DNA of 64,000 bases from Chthonomonas sp. (GTDB lineage Bacteria; Armatimonadota; Fimbriimonadia; Fimbriimonadales; Fimbriimonadaceae): contig JAEURQ010000002.1 in the NCBI GenBank assembly GCA_016788425.1, forward strand, positions 930,001 to 994,000, read 5' to 3'. Of the stretch, positions 59,826 to 64,000 are shown piece after piece; positions within the stretch are counted from its first letter, which is position 1, and each line of letters begins with the position of its first letter. The notes beneath the pieces are model-generated. The model ran no database searches and was not told the origin of the DNA. It worked only from the letters and a program-made list of their open reading frames with translations. The translations under genes and the position numbers were made by a program.

Positions 59826-61142
59826 CTATTTCGCGCTGACGCGAGCCGCGATGCGACGATTTTGCGCTCGGCCTTCTTCGGTATCGTTTGACGCTTCCGG
59901 ATGCTGCTCGCCGTAGCCTTCAGCGTCAAGCCGGTCGGCGGCCACGCCCATGGTGACGATCTTCATCATCACGTTCTTGGCGCGTTCGCCCGACAGTTTG
60001 AGATTCATCGCGGGGTCACCAACGTTGTCGGTGTAACCACCGATCTTGAGGCTGACGTTCGGGAACGCCTTGAGAATCGCCACCATATTCTTGAGTTGTG
60101 CGTCCGATTCGGGCTTGAGCGTCGCCTTGCCGGTGTCAAACGTAAGGCGATCAAAGTTGAACCAAGTGGTCTTGTCCACGGGCTTCGTCGAGTCCATGAT
60201 GAAGTTCACCAGGCTCGTTTCGATCCCGCTGTCCGAGGCGGTGATGGTCATTCCGCCAGGCAACGAGAGGTTGACCATGCCGGGCTGCCCCTCAATCGGC
60301 TGAGCCATCGCCGGACTCATATCGCCCGCGGGTTGGCCACTAGGCGGACCCTGCTTGTCGGTGGGCTTTTTGATCTCGCGAGCCTCCATGGCAATCTTTT
60401 CGTTGGGGTTGGCTTCATGCGAAGCGGTAGAAGTTTCTTCCCCGTGGCCGCCGCCTTCGGCGCGCGACTTTTGGCAACTTTGGAAAAGCAAGAATCCGCC
60501 GATCGCGAAAATGGCCAGCAAAGCCGGAGCCACCCAACGCGTGTTGCTACGCGTCTCCGAAAGACCACTCGTCGTCGCCATGACCGGCGAACCTGCGGCC
60601 ACGGCAGTGGCCGTCCCTATCTTCGGCATGGCATCGGCGCCGCCGCCGAACATGCCCGCCAATCCGGCCGGGAGAGCGGATAGCAATGCGCCCTTTTCCT
60701 TGCCGACCATATCCACTAAACCGGCCGGGTTGAGGCCGTCGGTCTTCATTTTGCCGCCCAAGAAATTCATCAAGAGGCCGCCGATGAGGGCGATGAGGCC
60801 GCCCGATGCCGCGCCCTTCACGCCGCTGACTTCGCCGAGGACCTTACTCATCGCGTCGGCCTTGTCACCGAGAATGCTCTTGAGGAAGTCCGGCAAGAAC
60901 GTGCCCGCGTCCTGTCCTTGGGCCGCCCGCACGGGGTCTTCGGTGGGAATCTTGCCCAAGATATCAAATGCGTTGGTGAGCGCCGGCGAATCCGGCGCAT
61001 GCGACCCGGCCTGCAGGACCGCGGCGGGCAGGCCGACCGAGAGGCCCTTGCTCAGGTTCGCCTCACCTTCGCCAAGAAACTCACTGGCGCGCGCCAGCAA
61101 TTCGGGGGTGACGAGGGACTTTAAGGATTCCAGCAGACTCAT
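59826..61142 (-). CDS. DUF937 and OmpA domain protein
   Basis: This protein has 438 residues from the ATG at 61142 with GGGAG upstream. The N terminus (about residues 1-160) is DUF937-like: LKSLVTPELLARASEFLGEGEANL and a Gly-rich LIALIGGLLMNFLGGKM part. One membrane helix lies near 210-228 (VAPALLAIFAIGGFLLFQSC). The C-terminal 115 residues are an OmpA peptidoglycan-binding domain (FDRLTFDTGKATLKPES, IGGYTDNVGDPAMNLKLSGERA). It links a cytoplasmic or periplasmic DUF937 part with the cell wall. Confidence 0.87.
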   Translation of the reverse strand: MSLLESLKSLVTPELLARASEFLGEGEANLSKGLSVGLPAAVLQAGSHAPDSPALTNAFDILGKIPTEDPVRAAQGQDAGTFLPDFLKSILGDKADAMSKVLGEVSGVKGAASGGLIALIGGLLMNFLGGKMKTDGLNPAGLVDMVGKEKGALLSALPAGLAGMFGGGADAMPKIGTATAVAAGSPVMATTSGLSETRSNTRWVAPALLAIFAIGGFLLFQSCQKSRAEGGGHGEETSTASHEANPNEKIAMEAREIKKPTDKQGPPSGQPAGDMSPAMAQPIEGQPGMVNLSLPGGMTITASDSGIETSLVNFIMDSTKPVDKTTWFNFDRLTFDTGKATLKPESDAQLKNMVAILKAFPNVSLKIGGYTDNVGDPAMNLKLSGERAKNVMMKIVTMGVAADRLDAEGYGEQHPEASNDTEEGRAQNRRIAARVSAK

Positions 61143-61293
61143 GATTTCTCCCAAGGCGTTGTGCCCTGCTCCGCAATTATACAGGCAAATGCCGGCGTTC
61201 CAACAAGTTCTTATAGGGGCCCGAACAATTACCAGGTTTCCTAGCAATTATGGGAGAAATTGTTAATGGAGCAATAAACGCGCCTTCAAAAGT

Positions 61294-61323
61294 TTGAGAA
61301 ACCGGGTCGCCATCATTCATAAT
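61294..61323 (+). promoter_or_regulatory. promoter of the dockerin-type gene
   Basis: TTGAGA (61294-61299) and CATAAT (61318-61323) are 18 nt apart, 41 nt before the ATG. The 61143-61293 part of the gap has no other feature that I see. Confidence 0.55.
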
Positions 61324-61364
61324 GTTAGCGTAAGGTCTAGCTTCGGCTGACCACGTGGAGATCT

Positions 61365-62864
61365 ATGAAACGAGCCCTCACAACTTCGCTTTTCGTCGCC
61401 GCACTCGGTAGTGCGTTCGCGGCCCCTCTTACAGCTGGCAACGTGGTTGTCGTTCGCTTCGGCGACGGCGCGGCCGCCCCGACCACTGCTTCGTCTGCGG
61501 TATTCCTTGACGAATACACCCCGCTTGGTCTGCCGGTACAAAGCATCGCCCTTCCCGCCAGCGGCGCCAATCGCCACACCAACACCGGTACCTCGACCAG
61601 CGAAGGCCAACTCTACATGAACGAGAACAAGTTCTCGCTGATGGGCTACGACCTGGACGCCGGCGCCGCCAGCCCGGGCACCACTTCGAACCTGACGACC
61701 GACGCTGATCCCGTCGAGCGCGTGGTTTCGATCATCAACCTTGCTGGTACGGTCGATTCCTCGACTCGCCTCGTTAACATCTTCAGCGGCAACGCTGCTC
61801 GCGCGGCCATCGTCAGCGGCACCAAGGTGTACGTCGGCGGCAGCGGCGGCTCCACCGCCAACGGCGCTCTTCGCGGCACGATTCTCGCCACGATTGGTAG
61901 CCCGACCACGACGGCAGCCGACGTGATCAACACGGAAATCACCAATATCCGTACGCTGCAGATCTTCAACGGCCAACTCTACATGAGCTGCGGTTCAGGC
62001 GTGCCCTTCCACGGTGTCAACTCAGTTGGTACTGGCACCCCCACGGCTGCGGCAACGCTGACAAATCTGGCTAACACCGGATCCGGCGGCAACCCGGTCA
62101 ACGGTTCGCCGTACGACTTCGAAATCGTGGGCAACACGATGTTCGTGGCCGACGACCGCACCTCGGGCGGCATCCTGAAGTACACCTTCTCGAGCGGCGT
62201 CTGGAGCTTCGACTCCACCCTGACGGTGGCCGCTGGCGTTGGCGCCCGCGCAATCGCTAAGGCGAGCTCCGGCTACTTCGTGACCGGCACCGACAACCAA
62301 ATCTACTCGTTCGACGGCGTTTCGTCGTTCGCTTCAATCGTTGCGGGTGCAGCGAACACCAACCTGCGCGGCATCGGCGTCGTTCCGGGTTCGGTCGGCG
62401 GCTCCATCAGCGGCACCGTGAACCTCGGCAGCTACGTTGGCACGGCCTCGGGCTCGGCCAGCGTTACGCTGAACTACCAAATCACCGATCTCTCGGACAA
62501 CGTATTGAGTTCGGGCACCGTCTCGGTCACCCCGTCGGGCGGCGTGGCTCCTTATTCGATCAGCGCTGGTTCGGCGACCGGATCGGTCAAGGTGAAGCTC
62601 TCGGGCGGCACCTGGCTCAAGCGATCGGCCACCACCACGGTGGGCGCGGTCAACGCCAACATGACGTTGCCGAACGGTAACGTTGCTCTCGACGGTTCGT
62701 TCGAACTGATCGACGTGGCCGACTACTCCGGTCTCGCCGCTGCCTTTGATGGCGTGGAAGGGGATGGCACCTACGCCGCTCGCGCCGACCTCAACAAGGA
62801 TGGAATCGTCGACATTGCTGACTACACCATCTTGGCTGGTAGCTTCGACCTGACCGACGAATAA
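61365..62864 (+). CDS. secreted protein with dockerin-type calcium repeat
   Basis: This 499-residue protein has a signal peptide (about 1-19, ending AFAA). A long beta-rich body follows, possibly a propeller. Near residue 345 there is a GSVGGSISGTVNLG domain start like carboxypeptidase-regulatory folds, and the C terminus has two dockerin-like loops (VADYSGLAAAFDGVEGDG, then DLNKDGIVDIADYTILAGSF). GTGGAG precedes the ATG. The function is unknown. Similar secreted proteins are common in relatives with PEP-CTERM systems. Confidence 0.72.
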   Translation: MKRALTTSLFVAALGSAFAAPLTAGNVVVVRFGDGAAAPTTASSAVFLDEYTPLGLPVQSIALPASGANRHTNTGTSTSEGQLYMNENKFSLMGYDLDAGAASPGTTSNLTTDADPVERVVSIINLAGTVDSSTRLVNIFSGNAARAAIVSGTKVYVGGSGGSTANGALRGTILATIGSPTTTAADVINTEITNIRTLQIFNGQLYMSCGSGVPFHGVNSVGTGTPTAAATLTNLANTGSGGNPVNGSPYDFEIVGNTMFVADDRTSGGILKYTFSSGVWSFDSTLTVAAGVGARAIAKASSGYFVTGTDNQIYSFDGVSSFASIVAGAANTNLRGIGVVPGSVGGSISGTVNLGSYVGTASGSASVTLNYQITDLSDNVLSSGTVSVTPSGGVAPYSISAGSATGSVKVKLSGGTWLKRSATTTVGAVNANMTLPNGNVALDGSFELIDVADYSGLAAAFDGVEGDGTYAARADLNKDGIVDIADYTILAGSFDLTDE

Positions 62865-62890
62865 GTCGGCTCGTTCGGGAACCCAACCTT

Positions 62891-62923
62891 GGGCCGTTCC
62901 TCACTCGTGAGGAACGGCCCTTT
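62891..62923 (+). terminator. terminator of the dockerin-type gene
   Basis: A near-perfect 14-bp stem (62891-62904 with 62907-62920) is followed by TTTG. The hairpin overlaps the last codons of the convergent MFS gene. Confidence 0.85.
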
Positions 62924-64000
62924 GAATTTCGATGAGGCGACTATCCAGTTCGCCGAGGCTTTTATCAAACGCGGCGTAGGCCAGCGCCGTGACGAGCACC
63001 ACGCCGCCGCCAATGCCCAGAGTGGGCTGCAAGCCGCGCGTTTGCGCCATCCACCCAAAGAATGGCAGGCTCAGCGGGCCAATGCCACTGAGCGCCCACA
63101 CGTGCATCGAGATCACACGGCCCCGCATGCGCTCCGGCGCAAGAATTTGGAACAGTGCGCCGGTCGTGTTGAACTGAGCGACGGCGCCCGCCCCGGCCAG
63201 CATAAAGCACATCGAGGCGAGAAAGAGATTAGTCGTCAGCGACATCCCCACGACAGCCAGCCCCACCATGATCATCGCGGTTTGCACGATCTTGGCTTTG
63301 ACCGGACGATTGGCGAGGACGCTGATGACAATCAGGCCACTGATCGCGCCGAGCCCGATGGTCGTCATCACGCCGCCCAGACCGCGCTCGTCCATGCGCA
63401 GCACGTCCTTGACGTACGCCGACAACAGGTTGAGATAAAACAGCGCGAAGATGCTGAGCACCATCTCCATGATGAACAGCGTGCGGAGCATCGGCTCGCG
63501 CCAGGTGTAGCGCATGCCTTCGACGATGAGGTCGCGCACGGGTTCGGTGCGCTTGGTGCGCACGCTGAGGTCGGCCTTGATCTTCACGACCGCGCCGATG
63601 AGGAAGATGTAGCTAATGCCGTTGACTCCGTAGTTCGCGGTCGGGCCGAGCCAGTAGTACAGCAAACCGCCGACCGAGGGTCCCAGAATCCGGGCCAAGT
63701 TGAACGTCATCGCGTTGAGCGGGATCGCCGCGTGCAACTGCTCCAGCGGCACCACGCGGCTCACAATGCTTTGGCGAGTCGGCATTTCCAGCGCGCCCGT
63801 GAGGCCATTCATAAAGGCCGCGATGAGGATGTACTCGTACCGAATATGGCCCGACCAGCACATGAACGCCATGGAGAACGCCGACATGGCGAACATGATC
63901 TGGCAGAAGATCAGCACCTTGCGCTTGTCGAGCGTATCCACCAACGCGCCCATGATAGGCGCGCTCAAAAACACCGGGATGGTGTTGATGAACCCGACCA
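62901..64000 (-). CDS. MFS transporter, partial (5' end outside window)
   Basis: This major facilitator protein runs off the right edge. The open frame continues in-phase from a GTG at 63974 to the last base, adding VGFINTIP, so the start is beyond the window. Motif A-like GALVDTLDKRKVL is seen near the visible start. About ten hydrophobic helices follow, and the ARILGPSVGGLLYYW segment matches MFS_3-type exporters. The substrate is unknown. The 3' end overlaps the neighbouring terminator. Confidence 0.88.
   Translation of the reverse strand, partial: VGFINTIPVFLSAPIMGALVDTLDKRKVLIFCQIMFAMSAFSMAFMCWSGHIRYEYILIAAFMNGLTGALEMPTRQSIVSRVVPLEQLHAAIPLNAMTFNLARILGPSVGGLLYYWLGPTANYGVNGISYIFLIGAVVKIKADLSVRTKRTEPVRDLIVEGMRYTWREPMLRTLFIMEMVLSIFALFYLNLLSAYVKDVLRMDERGLGGVMTTIGLGAISGLIVISVLANRPVKAKIVQTAMIMVGLAVVGMSLTTNLFLASMCFMLAGAGAVAQFNTTGALFQILAPERMRGRVISMHVWALSGIGPLSLPFFGWMAQTRGLQPTLGIGGGVVLVTALAYAAFDKSLGELDSRLIEIQRAVPHE

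Noticed and set aside
1-64000. tRNA, rRNA, integrase, transposase or phage genes
   Set aside because: I saw no tRNA cloverleaf with a clear acceptor stem or T-loop in the intergenic gaps and no mobile-element proteins; a dedicated scan could still find a short RNA gene.

Overview
The window is a gene-dense, GC-rich (roughly 60%) bacterial chromosome segment. It has no insertion sequence, phage, CRISPR array, rRNA, or tRNA that I can recognise. The gene set includes a Dop/PafA-family Pup enzyme, an HspR-type heat-shock repressor, a PEP-CTERM protein, CHRD and dockerin-type secreted proteins, outer-membrane-type proteins (OmpA domain, MlaD, beta-barrel), an RNA-recognition-motif protein and an SbtA/SbtB pair. 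Together these fit a diderm outside the Proteobacteria. Armatimonadota (Fimbriimonas-like) is my best inference, but phylogeny is not proven here.

Layout. 0-2.9 kb: partial CHRD protein, a stand-alone isocitrate dehydrogenase C-terminal domain directly upstream of a 332-aa isocitrate dehydrogenase, then rpsB. 2.9-6.7 kb: two family 2 glycosyltransferases and an O-antigen-ligase-like protein, overlapping as one operon. 6.6-10.8 kb (minus): PBP2 and PBP1A. 10.9-13.0 kb (minus): ECF sigma factor, membrane anti-sigma and RseB-like protein. 13.1-14.1 kb: beta-barrel and redoxin-like exported proteins. 14.3-19.5 kb: MoxR, DUF58, transglutaminase and holA. 19.6-23.3 kb: large zinc metalloprotease and an unknown protein. 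23.3-28.6 kb (minus): alaS, sbtA, sbtB, YbgC-like thioesterase and a secreted protein, tightly packed. 28.6-30.8 kb: an AT-richer patch with two exported proteins of unknown role. 30.9-34.0 kb: Gly-rich RRM protein, small DUF protein, pyrF-mutY, GYF_2 protein. 34.0-39.7 kb: ECF sigma, small partner, dnaN, terminator, mfd. 39.7-42.6 kb: CYTH, PEP-CTERM, ArsR with two SRPBCC proteins. 42.6-45.8 kb (minus): CotH, VTC polyphosphate polymerase, DUF4956. 45.9-50.1 kb: XRE-cupin regulator, mlaD-rplI, two paralogous GYF_2-type membrane proteins. 50.1-54.0 kb (minus): leuS, TPR lipoprotein, radC. 54.1-56.4 kb: dnaJ-hspR behind a HAIR operator, then beta carbonic anhydrase. 56.4-64.0 kb: Tat-exported alkaline phosphatase, Dop/PafA homologue, rpmE, DUF937-OmpA protein, dockerin-type secreted protein, partial MFS transporter.

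Most of the content is housekeeping (translation, replication, repair, cell wall) mixed with envelope and stress-response modules. The points most worth a second look are: the swapped, stand-alone IDH C-terminal domain; the Dop/PafA homologue that lacks the usual NTRDEPHAD-like motif; the degenerate HAIR element ahead of dnaJ-hspR; the dnaN gene placed third in an ECF sigma operon; the SbtA/SbtB pair lacking the C-terminal redox loop, behind alaS; the 17-bp hairpin abutting the sigma factor start codon; and a recurrent TAnnnT box 7-8 nt before start codons, which suggests leaderless mRNAs. I found no clearly novel multi-gene defence or metabolic system.
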